Source of the DNA: CAZAMI01 sp964627805 | Lineage (GTDB): Archaea > Thermoproteota > Thermoprotei_A > Sulfolobales > NBVN01 | Direction: 5' to 3' | Length of the DNA stretch: 64,000 bases | NCBI GenBank assembly: GCA_964627805.1 | Contig: CAZVLA010000052.1 | Span: forward strand, 1-64,000 | Part shown: positions 47,064-55,846 of the stretch, in pieces | Layout of the letters: each line of letters opens with the position of its first letter | How positions within the stretch are numbered: the first letter of the stretch is position 1 | Position numbers and translations under genes: made by a program | The notes under the pieces: model-generated | The model's database searches: none | Told to the model about the DNA's origin: nothing | Seen by the model: only the letters and a program-made list of their open reading frames with translations

Positions 47064-47340
47064 ACGTTCTCACCTCCTTAATGACTACGGATGACTTAAT
47101 AAGGTGTTCTATGGCATCAAGCAATGGGGTCGGAACGTCCCTAACCTCTATATCGAGGAACTCCCCCGCATCGTACATGTTGATGTAATGACCTAACTTC
47201 CTTAACCTCAACACAAGGACATCACTCTCCATTAAGTAGATTATCTGGTACTCCCTAGTCTCTAGGACTAAGTAATTACTGCCGACCTCGAATTCGTAAA
47301 TACCCATCGTACTATTGTACATCAAATATGTAACTACCAT
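47053..47340 (-). CDS. Unknown small beta-rich protein
   Basis: 95 residues from ATG 47340. The first half is beta-rich (YEFEVGSNYLVLETREYQII), the second partly helical. Its start overlaps the last codons of the RFC small-subunit gene, so the two are translationally linked. Confidence 0.5.
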   Translation of the reverse strand: MVVTYLMYNSTMGIYEFEVGSNYLVLETREYQIIYLMESDVLVLRLRKLGHYINMYDAGEFLDIEVRDVPTPLLDAIEHLIKSSVVIKEVRTYED

Positions 47341-48302
47341 CACTTCCTCACCTCCTTAAACCCCTTCACCCAAGCACATGCCAGTACTGAGGAGAGTTGA
47401 ATCAAGGGAGAACCCCCCTCCTTCATAGCGTGTTCGGCTCTTGCTAACTCCATCCAGAGATGTGCCTTCACCTCGTCCTTAACATTTAATGACTTGATAG
47501 CGTCGTACAGTTGATTAACGGTAGCCTCAACATCTAACTTATTCATTATGATTGAATCCTCAAGCAACCTTATAGAAGCCTGTAGGTCACCCTCTAGAGC
47601 CTTCTCAAGAGCGTTCACGAGGGTGTTAGGCGCTATCATAGACCTAACGTTCTCGGGCGTTATCTCCACTTTAGATGACAGTACAGTTTCTAAGAGGTTA
47701 AGTGCCTTCCTCATATCTCCCCTGCTCACTTCAATAATGACTTTAAGGGCTTCCTTCAGGTCAGTGAGGGATTCCCTACGAACCTTAACTCCCTCGGACT
47801 TGATTATGTATATTAGCCTCTTAAGTACCTCTTCCTTAGGTAACGGCTCGAACCTGTAGATAGCGCATCTGGACTTTATCGGGTCTATTATCTTCCATTC
47901 GTAATTACAGGTAAGTATGAATCTAGTACCCGTCCTTTCCTGTACCTTCTCCATTATCCTACGAAGTGCGTGTTGTGCGTCTTCAGTCATTGAATCAGCC
48001 TCATCAAGGAGTATTAACCTCCTACCAACAGAGAAAGCTAGCCTCTTTATCTTACCCCTCACTACGTCAATACCTCTCTCGTCCGAAGCGTTAAGCTCGA
48101 TAACAGGGATGTTTAGCTCCCTCCCTATGATGTAGGCTACTGTAGTCTTACCGACCCCTGCAGGACCTACGAAGAGCATGTGTGGTAAGTCAGCCCTACC
48201 CTCCTTAACAGCTTTAACTAAGGCTTTAAGGGATTTCTTGATATGGTCTTGATTAATGAGTTCCTCAAAAGTTTTCGGGCGGTACTTTTCTGCGAGGTTC
48301 AT
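47340..48302 (-). CDS. rfcS: Replication factor C small subunit
   Basis: 320 residues, full length for the family. N-terminal EKYRPKTFEELI box, Walker A FVGPAGVGKTT (44-54), Walker B LILLDEAD, sensor-1 TCNY and the SRC motif (KSRCAIYRF) are all intact. The C-terminal third forms the collar. It would load the PCNA clamp encoded at 62651 onto primed DNA for the polymerase at 59344. The large subunit may be the AAA+ protein at 43547. Confidence 0.93.
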   Translation of the reverse strand: MNLAEKYRPKTFEELINQDHIKKSLKALVKAVKEGRADLPHMLFVGPAGVGKTTVAYIIGRELNIPVIELNASDERGIDVVRGKIKRLAFSVGRRLILLDEADSMTEDAQHALRRIMEKVQERTGTRFILTCNYEWKIIDPIKSRCAIYRFEPLPKEEVLKRLIYIIKSEGVKVRRESLTDLKEALKVIIEVSRGDMRKALNLLETVLSSKVEITPENVRSMIAPNTLVNALEKALEGDLQASIRLLEDSIIMNKLDVEATVNQLYDAIKSLNVKDEVKAHLWMELARAEHAMKEGGSPLIQLSSVLACAWVKGFKEVRK

Positions 48303-48306
48303 GATT

Positions 48307-48498
48307 TCACCTCCCCTTACTCACCCTACTCTTGCTTTGACGCTTTTTCTTCTTCCTTTCGGTAGCCATCTTAGATGACGCTCCGTAGTTCTCTATGTAC
48401 TCCTTGTAATACCAGGGATGGTGCCTCTTGATATGCTCCCTCAATTGCTTCTTTCTAAACATTCCCTTACCGCAGACAGGGCACGGTCTACCCATCAT
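48307..48498 (-). CDS. C2H2 zinc-finger protein
   Basis: 63 residues from ATG 48498 after GGGTGAT. CPVCGKGMFRKKQLREHIKRHH is a single C2H2 finger, followed by a basic Lys/Arg/Ser tail (ERKKKKRQSKSR). Probably DNA-binding. Sits four bases upstream of the RFC gene. Confidence 0.7.
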   Translation of the reverse strand: MMGRPCPVCGKGMFRKKQLREHIKRHHPWYYKEYIENYGASSKMATERKKKKRQSKSRVSKGR

Positions 48499-48499
48499 A

Positions 48500-48730
48500 T
48501 CACCCTGCCACGTAATATTCACAATTAACAATGTAATGTGTTATCGGCTCCTTAGTTACGTTACATACACCCAACACAGGAACTCCTCCCTCAATTAACA
48601 CTATTACTTTCTCCACAGCATTCAGTACCTCATCGTTAGACCAGCCCCAAACCCGAGGGTCGCCTAACTTCATGAAGTCCTCACACCTTATGAAGTTCTT
48701 ACATGACTCACAACTAGGCACTGCCACCAC
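48500..48730 (-). CDS. Small cysteine-containing protein
   Basis: 76 residues with a GTG start. Cys pattern CESCKNFIRC near the N-terminus plus C...C in the second half (GVCNVTKEP, NCEYYVAG) suggests metal binding. This arrangement is seen in small viral zinc or Fe-S proteins. No function assigned. Confidence 0.5.
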   Translation of the reverse strand: MVAVPSCESCKNFIRCEDFMKLGDPRVWGWSNDEVLNAVEKVIVLIEGGVPVLGVCNVTKEPITHYIVNCEYYVAG

Positions 48731-48959
48731 CCATTAACTCCTCACGTAGGGAGTCCATCTTAAGTTTAATCACATGGATTACATCGTCAAGCTCTTGGAG
48801 AACCTTCTTGAGCCTCCCCTCCAAGTCATTCAAGTCCCTATCGAAGATTAGCCTGAACCTCGCACTGTCTATGTGTCCGTAGGCTATGTGTAGGGACTGC
48901 TCGATTTTACCTAACTCCCTTAAGGCGTACTTAATCTCCTCTAACCTGTTCGCAACCAT
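48714..48959 (-). CDS. Coiled-coil protein
   Basis: 81 residues from ATG 48959. Nearly all charged heptads (RLEEIKYALRELGKIEQ, LEGRLKKVLQELDDVI). Ends GGGSA, overlapping the following gene. Possible assembly or adaptor protein. Confidence 0.5.
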   Translation of the reverse strand: MVANRLEEIKYALRELGKIEQSLHIAYGHIDSARFRLIFDRDLNDLEGRLKKVLQELDDVIHVIKLKMDSLREELMGGGSA

Positions 48960-48960
48960 C

Positions 48961-49329
48961 TCAACCACCTGAAAGCATTAACTTAATAGCTTCCTCAACT
49001 CTCTTAACTTCCTCATTACTTAGGTACACGCCGTAAGGACAGTCTATGTGGTCCTTAAGCTCGGGAAGGTACTTGGATATTACATCAACAAGGCTAGTCC
49101 TTGCAGTAACCTCATTAACACTTAATGAACCCACACTATGGCTTTCAGAGTACAAAGCAAGGATATCAGGTCCCGCTTCTTCCCAACCCACATTACATTT
49201 TATGTCGGGTATCGCAGATTTTAGGGTATTTTCGAGTAACCTACACAGTGATTCTGCGTAGGCTTCCACGTCCATGAGTGCCTTCAAGTAACGCCTCACT
49301 AAATGCTTCACGTACAAACCCTTATGCAT
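48961..49329 (-). CDS. Unknown protein
   Basis: 122 residues from ATG 49329 after GGTGAGGGTC. Helical N-terminus with a beta-rich centre. It overlaps the ribbon-helix-helix-like gene upstream by eight bases. No family recognised. Confidence 0.5.
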   Translation of the reverse strand: MHKGLYVKHLVRRYLKALMDVEAYAESLCRLLENTLKSAIPDIKCNVGWEEAGPDILALYSESHSVGSLSVNEVTARTSLVDVISKYLPELKDHIDCPYGVYLSNEEVKRVEEAIKLMLSGG

Positions 49330-49486
49330 GACCCTCACCGAAAACTTTCCTGTAGAGGTAGGTAATCACGTCAGAATTGGTTACCCTAGATGTTTTGAAT
49401 TCGTGAGCGAGTAAGAGCTTAGCACGCCTGAGGCAGAGCCACGCCTCAGGCTTTACTGTAACCCTCACGTAACCCCCGGAACCCAT
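49322..49486 (-). CDS. 54-residue ribbon-helix-helix-like protein
   Basis: ATG 49486 after GAGGTGAGTT. The N-terminal strand GGYVRVTVKPEAW is followed by two helices (LCLRRAKLLLAHEF, NSDVITYLYRKVF), the order expected of a ribbon-helix-helix DNA-binding fold. A strong TATA box lies just upstream. Probably a small transcription regulator heading this operon. Confidence 0.55.
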   Translation of the reverse strand: MGSGGYVRVTVKPEAWLCLRRAKLLLAHEFKTSRVTNSDVITYLYRKVFGEGHA

Positions 49487-49511
49487 CAACTCACCTCACA
49501 ACACACACACA

Positions 49512-49530
49512 AAGGTTATATATAAACGTT
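49512..49530 (-). promoter_or_regulatory. TATA box with downstream (TG)n leader
   Basis: Read leftward, AACGTTTATATATAACC is followed by TTTGTGTGTGTGTTGTGAGGTGAG and ATG 49486. Clear TATA element with the TG tract near the expected transcription start. Confidence 0.55.
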
Positions 49531-50192
49531 TAACAAAGGTACTCCTTAATCCTTCGGGCTAGGGAGAGGGAAACGCCCTCTACGTTAGCTATTTTACTTA
49601 CGGGAGCCTCAATGAGTTCCTTAACGCTGTTAAAGGCTTCGGCTATTCTCCTTGCTCTCTCCCTACCAACTCCCGGGATAGCCTGTAGCATAGCTATCAT
49701 TACTCCCTTCTTGTCAAGTAACTTCTTACCCTTCAACTTAAGAACAGGTAGCCTGTCTAAATCTCCCTCCTCAAGCTGTTTGTGCAGTAATGCAAGGAAT
49801 GTGGATGTGTCGTGTATTGAATCAACTACGATGAGGCTTACGTTACCCTTAAAACCGTAGGGGCTACGTTTAAGGGCTAACGAAACGAGGGCGCCTAAGT
49901 AGGCTCTCCTGGGAAATCTCCTCTCCATCAATGCGATAGATGGACTACCCTCAACTACGATGTAGGATATAGGGGCTAGTGTAGACATCATGTAGGCTTG
50001 ATTAAACACTCTACCATCTACGATCGAATTCACGAGGTCAGAGGCGTCTTTACGCTCTATAGGCACGACGTACTTACCCACGCATACTAAGTAATCAACC
50101 CAAGTAATGTCCCTCACTTCAACAGGTACTCCCTGATTCCTTAATAACTTCACAATGCCTTCGGGCTCCCTCGAATCTACGTAAATCACCAT
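49530..50192 (-). CDS. XPF/Mus81-family (ERCC4) nuclease
   Basis: 220 residues from ATG 50192. Asp6 (YVDSREPEG), Glu46-Arg47-Lys48 (IERKDASD) and Asp52 give the ERCC4 nuclease site. The C-terminal tandem helix-hairpin-helix has IPGVGRERARRIAEAF. It matches the short crenarchaeal XPF form that works with PCNA. The likely job is resolving branched DNA during viral replication or repair. Confidence 0.9.
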   Translation of the reverse strand: MVIYVDSREPEGIVKLLRNQGVPVEVRDITWVDYLVCVGKYVVPIERKDASDLVNSIVDGRVFNQAYMMSTLAPISYIVVEGSPSIALMERRFPRRAYLGALVSLALKRSPYGFKGNVSLIVVDSIHDTSTFLALLHKQLEEGDLDRLPVLKLKGKKLLDKKGVMIAMLQAIPGVGRERARRIAEAFNSVKELIEAPVSKIANVEGVSLSLARRIKEYLC

Positions 50193-51061
50193 CACCACCA
50201 CCTCCTAGGCTCGTAATTCCTGAAGAAAACGTAATAGCTGTACCTTCTGCTGTGGGGTTCACTCACTCTGTAACCCACTTCAGAAGATTTCCAGCCCCTC
50301 CTCAAGCATTCATAGTACGGTAGGTCCTCATAAGATAACTTGACAAGGACTTTAGCTTTCCTAACCCTACAGACTTCATTAGCTAGCCTCACGGCATCTC
50401 TGACCGTGAAGTTCATCCGGTAGTAATCATAACCTACGTGTGGAGGGTCTAAATACATAATTACATCCCTCCTGTCCATCTCCCTAATGAGTTTAAATCC
50501 GTCCATATTCATTAACTTCACCCTCCTAAGGAGAAGGTGCCTTTCACGGTAAGCACTCATTAACCCCTCCCTCGTAGCAGGCTTATCTAGCCTGAAGACT
50601 GCACTCCTTAATAAAGTATTCAGGTAGAAGGGAGGTACGCTTTGAAAAGGCTGTAGGAAGCAGTGGTGAAGGATTAAAACCCAAAAACCTTTTTCGTATA
50701 TGTTATTAATCTCACCCCTGACTAGCTGGTCACGGATACTAATCAAGAACTCCTTAAGAGTTCTCCTTCCCTCAGGAGATTTAAGGAATTTCTTAGCCCA
50801 TGACACGAAGTCTGACACTGCATAACCTACACTCCCCCACTCCTTGACTACGTAGAAGGCGCTGTATATTAATTCGTCAGCATCATTCCATATAATCTCC
50901 TCGTACATACCCCTCCTGGCAACTGCCAAAGTAACCACCCCCGAACCGCCGAAGACCTCAACAAAGGTTTTAGCGTTAGGTAAGTTACGTAATATGAAAT
51001 CAATTACTTTACCGTCTGAACCCACGTAGGGAAATAACCCTGTCTCCCTAATCACCACCAC
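50192..51061 (-). CDS. Dam-type N6-adenine DNA methyltransferase (D12 class)
   Basis: 289 residues. The SAM-binding motif near the N-terminus reads TFVEVFGGSGVVTL, preceded by GLFPYVGSDGKV. The catalytic motif is MYLDPPHVGYD, with His for the usual Tyr after DPP. The start is ambiguous (GTG 51061, 51058 or 51055). It directly follows the DpdA-like gene, so both modify the viral DNA in one operon. It probably protects DNA from host restriction. Confidence 0.85.
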   Translation of the reverse strand: MVVIRETGLFPYVGSDGKVIDFILRNLPNAKTFVEVFGGSGVVTLAVARRGMYEEIIWNDADELIYSAFYVVKEWGSVGYAVSDFVSWAKKFLKSPEGRRTLKEFLISIRDQLVRGEINNIYEKGFWVLILHHCFLQPFQSVPPFYLNTLLRSAVFRLDKPATREGLMSAYRERHLLLRRVKLMNMDGFKLIREMDRRDVIMYLDPPHVGYDYYRMNFTVRDAVRLANEVCRVRKAKVLVKLSYEDLPYYECLRRGWKSSEVGYRVSEPHSRRYSYYVFFRNYEPRRWW

Positions 51062-52182
51062 CTCTTAGGCTTACCTTTAAGTACGTTCCTTCTGCTTAAT
51101 TCAGCCATCAACCTCTTACCGTCCTTCACGTAGTTTTTGTAACACCACTCAAGACCTCTGTCTTTCACGCAGTCAAGAAAATCAATATCTACGCTCTCCC
51201 TACTAGCTAGGTCTCTAAGCTCCTTATCAGTGAGCCAGTTAAGGTAGTCTAGGTATGATAATAACCAGAAGAGGTTATGGAAATACGTTACCAAGTACTT
51301 AACTTCCTTATCTATTTTGAACCTGTCATGAAGACCTAACTTCCGTGCATACGTACAAGCAGGGCAGTGGCACGGAGCTGTGTGGTACCTACTTGATTTC
51401 TTACCTATCGGGACGCTAGTAAGGTCTACAGGTCTTAAACATCTACCACGACCCACGATGATTGAAAACGTGGAAGAATCAGCCGTTAGTAAGTTATACA
51501 TGTTCTGCCAGTAAATACATGGTATGAACGTCCTCGTACCTGACACGCCGAGCAGGTGAACATTCTTAACTCCCTTATAGTAGGCATGTGCTAAGCACAG
51601 GATAGTAGTTAATGGGTTACTCCATAACCTCACTGCATAGGAAATGCCATCAAGTACTGACCAGTAATCAGTGATTACGTAATCCCACCAATCATTGAAC
51701 TCCTCAAGGGTTATGCCGTGAACTACGCCGTATATCTTCTTGTTCTCCGCTTTCCTGCTTGATGCAAACCTCACGAGCTCCTTTAAGTACTCCTTGCTTT
51801 TCTTCTTGCAGTAATTCCAGTCTCTAACGTTATCGATGTTCTTTGAACCTCTTGGCGGCACGTCAAGGGATATAATTACGTTAGCATTCCTGAACTGCCA
51901 TGAAATGAGCTCCCTAACATCTATGTCTTTACCCTTACTTGCAATTTCAAAACCTCCCGAATCAGCAACTACTAACGTCTTATCCAAATCAATGCTAAAG
52001 AACTCCACGAACTTTTCATGTATGTCCTCATCCATGTCCCCACGGACGCCATACGATATCAGTAGGGCTTTATGCTCTACTACAGCCCCGTCTCTCCACC
52101 ACCAAAACTCCTTAGGCACCTTGTTCGGGAATATAGTGAATGAACCCGATATTGCTGGTGTGTATATGAACACTGTAGCCAC
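51052..52182 (-). CDS. dpdA: DpdA-like DNA 7-deazaguanine transglycosylase (TGT superfamily)
   Basis: 376 residues. The TGT fold landmarks are in order: DSGGF (74-78) for base binding, GVVHG (152-156), LLGVSG (210-215) and DSSTF with Asp235 as likely nucleophile. The zinc site Cys271-x-Cys273-x2-Cys276-x25-His302 has the same spacing as bacterial TGT. It lacks the PUA-type tRNA-binding domain of archaeal TGT. The DNA role is inferred from that and from the Dam, QueF-like and YhhQ-like neighbours. Confidence 0.8.
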   Translation of the reverse strand: MATVFIYTPAISGSFTIFPNKVPKEFWWWRDGAVVEHKALLISYGVRGDMDEDIHEKFVEFFSIDLDKTLVVADSGGFEIASKGKDIDVRELISWQFRNANVIISLDVPPRGSKNIDNVRDWNYCKKKSKEYLKELVRFASSRKAENKKIYGVVHGITLEEFNDWWDYVITDYWSVLDGISYAVRLWSNPLTTILCLAHAYYKGVKNVHLLGVSGTRTFIPCIYWQNMYNLLTADSSTFSIIVGRGRCLRPVDLTSVPIGKKSSRYHTAPCHCPACTYARKLGLHDRFKIDKEVKYLVTYFHNLFWLLSYLDYLNWLTDKELRDLASRESVDIDFLDCVKDRGLEWCYKNYVKDGKRLMAELSRRNVLKGKPKRWW

Positions 52183-52208
52183 CCCATAAAATAATCATTA
52201 ACTAACTA

Positions 52209-53330
52209 TCAAGGTTTTCCTAAAATAATCATCGCTACCCTATCAAGTGTTTTCTCGTATTTCCTCACGTAATTAACTACGTTATGGCAGTTCTTTAGGA
52301 AGTAATTAATTTTCTCCACAGCCTCGTCGTAAGTCCTGTACAGGAATAGGTCATTACCGTCCACATGCTCAGGGAATGCAAAGTTATTGGGCATTACGGG
52401 CTGAGTGTTGAAGGACATAGCCTCAACAGCACAGTAACCGAAGTTCTCCTCTTGCGTAGCCGTCACCCAAACTTTGGAATTGTTCAGGAGACGATAGTAC
52501 TCACTCTTTGAGACGCCCTCGTAAACGTCCACATTAAGCCTCTCAACTAACTTACGTATGTTCCTGAAGTTCCAGCCCCTCCACTCCCTCCTCCCCGTAC
52601 ATACTGCTATCTTCTTAGCCTCTGAGGCTACTGCAATGGCTAAAGCCCAAGCAACTCCTTTCTCCACATCAGGTCTGTCTGTTATGATTACGTCATAATC
52701 CCTCTCCTCATGGGGTTTAGGCTCCTTAATACCTGCTATCCTCCAGGCATCCTCAACATAGAAGGGATTACCCACAACATGTATCTTATGCTTTATCTCG
52801 GCTAGTTCAGGTTCATTAGCTATCGTAGCTAAGGGAGTTAATCTCCTTTCTACGATGGCATTTTTATGGTACTTACTAGCTACGAACACACCATCGAATA
52901 TCGACATCCATCCCAACTCCATCCACTTCTGCCATTTCGAGAACCTCTCCGTGTAATCTCCCTTCGTGTAGGACCCCGCATGTAACCAACCGTAAACTTT
53001 AACGTCTAGACCCTTCAAGAGGCATAGATGCTTAACAGCCCATGAATGACCGGGGAACTCAATATCCATGACAAGGACGTATGAACCCTCCTCAATCACT
53101 CCGTGCCTTATCATGTCAATGAATCTAGCTATTTGTGATAACTCCCAATAATAAGCACCTACAGGAGGTAAGAAGGCGCCGTCAGATACTGACCCCTCGA
53201 TGGGGATGCCGTCTATGTACACTACACGGAAATACTTACTTAACTCCCTCCTAAACCATACATACCATAACTCCGTGTACCTCTCCCGTAAGGGCTGTAG
53301 AGTTAATACGTACAACTTCGGGCGACCCAT
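52209..53330 (-). CDS. GT-B glycosyltransferase, possible DNA- or base-modifying
   Basis: 373 residues from ATG 53330 after GGTGGTG. KLYVLTLQPLRERYTELWYV and HAGSYTKGDYTERF segments resemble a phage glycosyltransferase family. The donor domain has ATQEENFGYCAVEAMSFNTQPV with the E-x7-E pattern. It lies between the DpdA-like gene and a second glycosyltransferase. Glycosylation of modified DNA is suggested by position, not proven. Confidence 0.75.
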   Translation of the reverse strand: MGRPKLYVLTLQPLRERYTELWYVWFRRELSKYFRVVYIDGIPIEGSVSDGAFLPPVGAYYWELSQIARFIDMIRHGVIEEGSYVLVMDIEFPGHSWAVKHLCLLKGLDVKVYGWLHAGSYTKGDYTERFSKWQKWMELGWMSIFDGVFVASKYHKNAIVERRLTPLATIANEPELAEIKHKIHVVGNPFYVEDAWRIAGIKEPKPHEERDYDVIITDRPDVEKGVAWALAIAVASEAKKIAVCTGRREWRGWNFRNIRKLVERLNVDVYEGVSKSEYYRLLNNSKVWVTATQEENFGYCAVEAMSFNTQPVMPNNFAFPEHVDGNDLFLYRTYDEAVEKINYFLKNCHNVVNYVRKYEKTLDRVAMIILGKP

Positions 53331-54538
53331 CACCACCACCCCACATCCTTAACAGGTAGATTCACAACACCTAAAATGTATTTGTAGGCAGTTACCTTAT
53401 CTTTCCATCCTAAACACTTAAGTATGTCATCACGGCACCTTTTTAGAGCCTCACTAACAGCTTTCGATAACTTGCTCTGGCTGAAATACGTCTCCTTCAA
53501 AAACTCAAACTGTGAAGTAAACGTCCCTGGAGAGTGCCTCTCCTCTATAAATACTTTCTGTCTAGCCTGAACTTCCTCGTAAAGGTTTTCATTTCGGTAA
53601 AGGCTCTTTATGATGTTTACATACTCCCTAGCAGTCCTCGCCTTCGGCATGGGTCTCCAGTACTCAGCCCACTTAACTCCTGAAGGGAGTATGACGGGGT
53701 GAAAGTAGCCGTGGTCCATAGTATTTATTGAAAACGCCTCAACCCTCGAGCAGTGAAAACCTAATAACGCCCTTGAGTGAATCCCATAGTACTCCCTCCT
53801 AGGCACAGGTCCCTCTATTACTTCTACGCCCTCCACTTTCAACTTCCTGTTAGCTCTACCGCCAACAACAACAACCCTGAACCCTTCACGAACTAACAAC
53901 TCTATCACCTTAAACACTTTGGGCGGGTTCTTGAAAATGTCGAAACCCGCTGAGTAAAGGATGAAGTCCTCGGGATGGGGTTTGAACTGCTTGTATTCGG
54001 GAGCTAACGGTATCGTCCAGATGACGGCATCGACACCTGAACTCCTAAGCATATCCCTATTCAGTTCTGTTTGGGTAGCTACGATGGCGTTACGGAGTAG
54101 GCTCCTTAAGGAAGTTATGAATTCCTTATCCCTCACGAATGAGGTGCTGTAAGGAGTTATTAGTTCATGTATGTGTGAGTACCAAACAGGCTTTACGTCC
54201 GTTACGAGCTTGAAAAATGACGCTAGTATAGGGTCATAGAACACATACATAACTTCACCCGAAATAAGGTTTAGGGCTTCTGCGAAGTTTCTTGATGCGT
54301 ACTTCATGAAGTCAATAGCGTAGTACGAGGTGAGTGTGGAGGGTACCCTAACGGACTCCCTCACCTTAATAACGCCGTAATCACCTCTGAACACCTCAGG
54401 TATATCCACGTTAGTTATCACCGTAACCTCAACACCTAATGATGTAAGGTAATATGAAATCCTGTAAAGCCATTCTGCTACGCCACCAACATGCAAGTCC
54501 TTACCTAACCCCACGTAAACGATTCTAACCCCAACCAT
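53330..54538 (-). CDS. GT4-like glycosyltransferase
   Basis: 402 residues from ATG 54538 after GAGGTGCTC; an upstream frame to 54616 lacks a good ribosome site. MVGVRIVYVGLGKDLHVGGVAEWLYRI and HVGG mark the GT4 acceptor domain. The donor region has FHCSRVEAFSINTMDHGY, with a weakened E-x7-E. It may be a partner of the 52209 enzyme, adding a second sugar or acting on a different acceptor. Confidence 0.75.
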   Translation of the reverse strand: MVGVRIVYVGLGKDLHVGGVAEWLYRISYYLTSLGVEVTVITNVDIPEVFRGDYGVIKVRESVRVPSTLTSYYAIDFMKYASRNFAEALNLISGEVMYVFYDPILASFFKLVTDVKPVWYSHIHELITPYSTSFVRDKEFITSLRSLLRNAIVATQTELNRDMLRSSGVDAVIWTIPLAPEYKQFKPHPEDFILYSAGFDIFKNPPKVFKVIELLVREGFRVVVVGGRANRKLKVEGVEVIEGPVPRREYYGIHSRALLGFHCSRVEAFSINTMDHGYFHPVILPSGVKWAEYWRPMPKARTAREYVNIIKSLYRNENLYEEVQARQKVFIEERHSPGTFTSQFEFLKETYFSQSKLSKAVSEALKRCRDDILKCLGWKDKVTAYKYILGVVNLPVKDVGWW

Positions 54539-55448
54539 CACTGAGCACCTCAACATTGGAGGGTATACACCACTCCCTACAGTTACGGCAGGGCGTGAAT
54601 TTGTACGTACCCTCAATCATGTCACGAATCAGCATGTGCCTTACGTGGGAGTTCCTCCATATCTCAGATAGGCTAGAGTAGTGAAGATTACCGTACCTTA
54701 TTGAGGAGTCATAAACGTAACAGCAAGGCACTACATCACCGTTGCTTAAGATTACAACATTCCTGAAGGGCTCAGGGCATACGCCTGAGGCTTCATGTAG
54801 GGAGGGTCTTGACTTAACCCACGGGTACCTCCCTGCAAAAGTGTCAAGGAACTTAACCTCTACCTTAACGTTAGGGTTTATCTCCTCGTACTTACCCCAG
54901 AACTCCTTGAACTTCTTAACATCGCCTGTCCAGGGAGAGTCTATTATCCTGAGGACAGCCTTCGTTTCAGTAACGTTCTTGAGGTAATAATCTAAGCCCT
55001 CAAGCATTTTATCCCAGTATGACTTCGGGAAGTTGGAGGTGCCCTTAGCCATGACCCACTCATCGTATGTGCTAGCATCAATACCTATAACCCATACTCT
55101 CAAGTTCTTGAGCCTTAAAGCTTTCTTAACGAACCACCTATGAACGAACATACTGCCGTTAGTGGCGTCAAGAACGGGGATGCTGTAATCTCCGAACAAC
55201 TCAATAATGTCGAAGAATTCGGGATGGAGTGTAGGCTCTCCCATAACGTGTAGACCCTCAAGCCTATCAGTATTATCGAAGTCGCCCCTCCTTAACCATT
55301 TCCTTATATCGGAGAGCCTTAAGTAAGTCGGTTCAGGTCTGAAATCTCCCCTGCCGTAAGGGCAGTAAGGGCACCTGTAGTTACAGACGTTAGTTATCTC
55401 CAGCTGGAAGACCTTAGGTAGTAAGTCATACTTCGTACCTAACTTCAT
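54525..55448 (-). CDS. Radical SAM enzyme with SPASM-type C-terminus
   Basis: 307 residues. Cys22-x3-Cys26-x2-Cys29 (TNVCNYRCPYCP) binds the 4Fe-4S cluster and SAM. The C-terminal domain has GVCPEPF, PCCYVYD and PCRNCREWC, a SPASM-like set for a second cluster. Its place in the DpdA/QueF operon suggests it alters the 7-deazaguanine side chain or a sugar. Substrate unknown; other radical SAM reactions are equally possible. Confidence 0.85.
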   Translation of the reverse strand: MKLGTKYDLLPKVFQLEITNVCNYRCPYCPYGRGDFRPEPTYLRLSDIRKWLRRGDFDNTDRLEGLHVMGEPTLHPEFFDIIELFGDYSIPVLDATNGSMFVHRWFVKKALRLKNLRVWVIGIDASTYDEWVMAKGTSNFPKSYWDKMLEGLDYYLKNVTETKAVLRIIDSPWTGDVKKFKEFWGKYEEINPNVKVEVKFLDTFAGRYPWVKSRPSLHEASGVCPEPFRNVVILSNGDVVPCCYVYDSSIRYGNLHYSSLSEIWRNSHVRHMLIRDMIEGTYKFTPCRNCREWCIPSNVEVLSDGWG

Positions 55449-55846
55449 TTCACTAACACCTCGTCATAGGAATACAGTTCATCCTTAGGAGTAAACACTT
55501 TACCCTCGTGAATAACTTCTCTAACCTTACCATCCACTTTAACCCTTATGAACATCCTTACGTACTGCTTTAACGTTAGGTCTAAATCATACACTACATT
55601 CACTCCTGAACCCTCAACACACCTAACGCAGTTCATGTCCCTGCAGACCACGAAGACGTTATTCATATCCGTAACCCCTTTCAACGCATCGATCGCCTGC
55701 AAATACTCCCTGTAATCCCTGAACTCAAGCCAAACAAGGTTGGGTTTAAGGTCACGCACGAACTTAGTTATTAAGGGAGTGAATTCATAAAAGAATAACG
55801 TTTTAGCGGGTACCTCAGCCTCGTAACCCAACTTAATCCTTACCAT
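55445..55846 (-). CDS. Unknown protein in the modification operon
   Basis: 133 residues. Alpha/beta N-terminal part (FFYEFTPLITKFVRDLKP, NVFVVCRDMNCVRC) and a beta-rich end. The CRDMNCVRC segment could bind metal. It overlaps both neighbours, which are the radical SAM gene and the PIG-L/QueD fusion, so it is likely part of the same pathway. Confidence 0.5.
   Translation of the reverse strand: MVRIKLGYEAEVPAKTLFFYEFTPLITKFVRDLKPNLVWLEFRDYREYLQAIDALKGVTDMNNVFVVCRDMNCVRCVEGSGVNVVYDLDLTLKQYVRMFIRVKVDGKVREVIHEGKVFTPKDELYSYDEVLVK

Noticed and set aside
51052..52182. Archaeal tRNA-guanine transglycosylase for archaeosine in tRNA
   Set aside because: The zinc site fits the TGT superfamily, but the protein is short and lacks the C-terminal PUA-type domain of archaeal TGT. 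It sits with a DNA methylase, a QueF-like and a YhhQ-like gene, so the DpdA reading is preferred.
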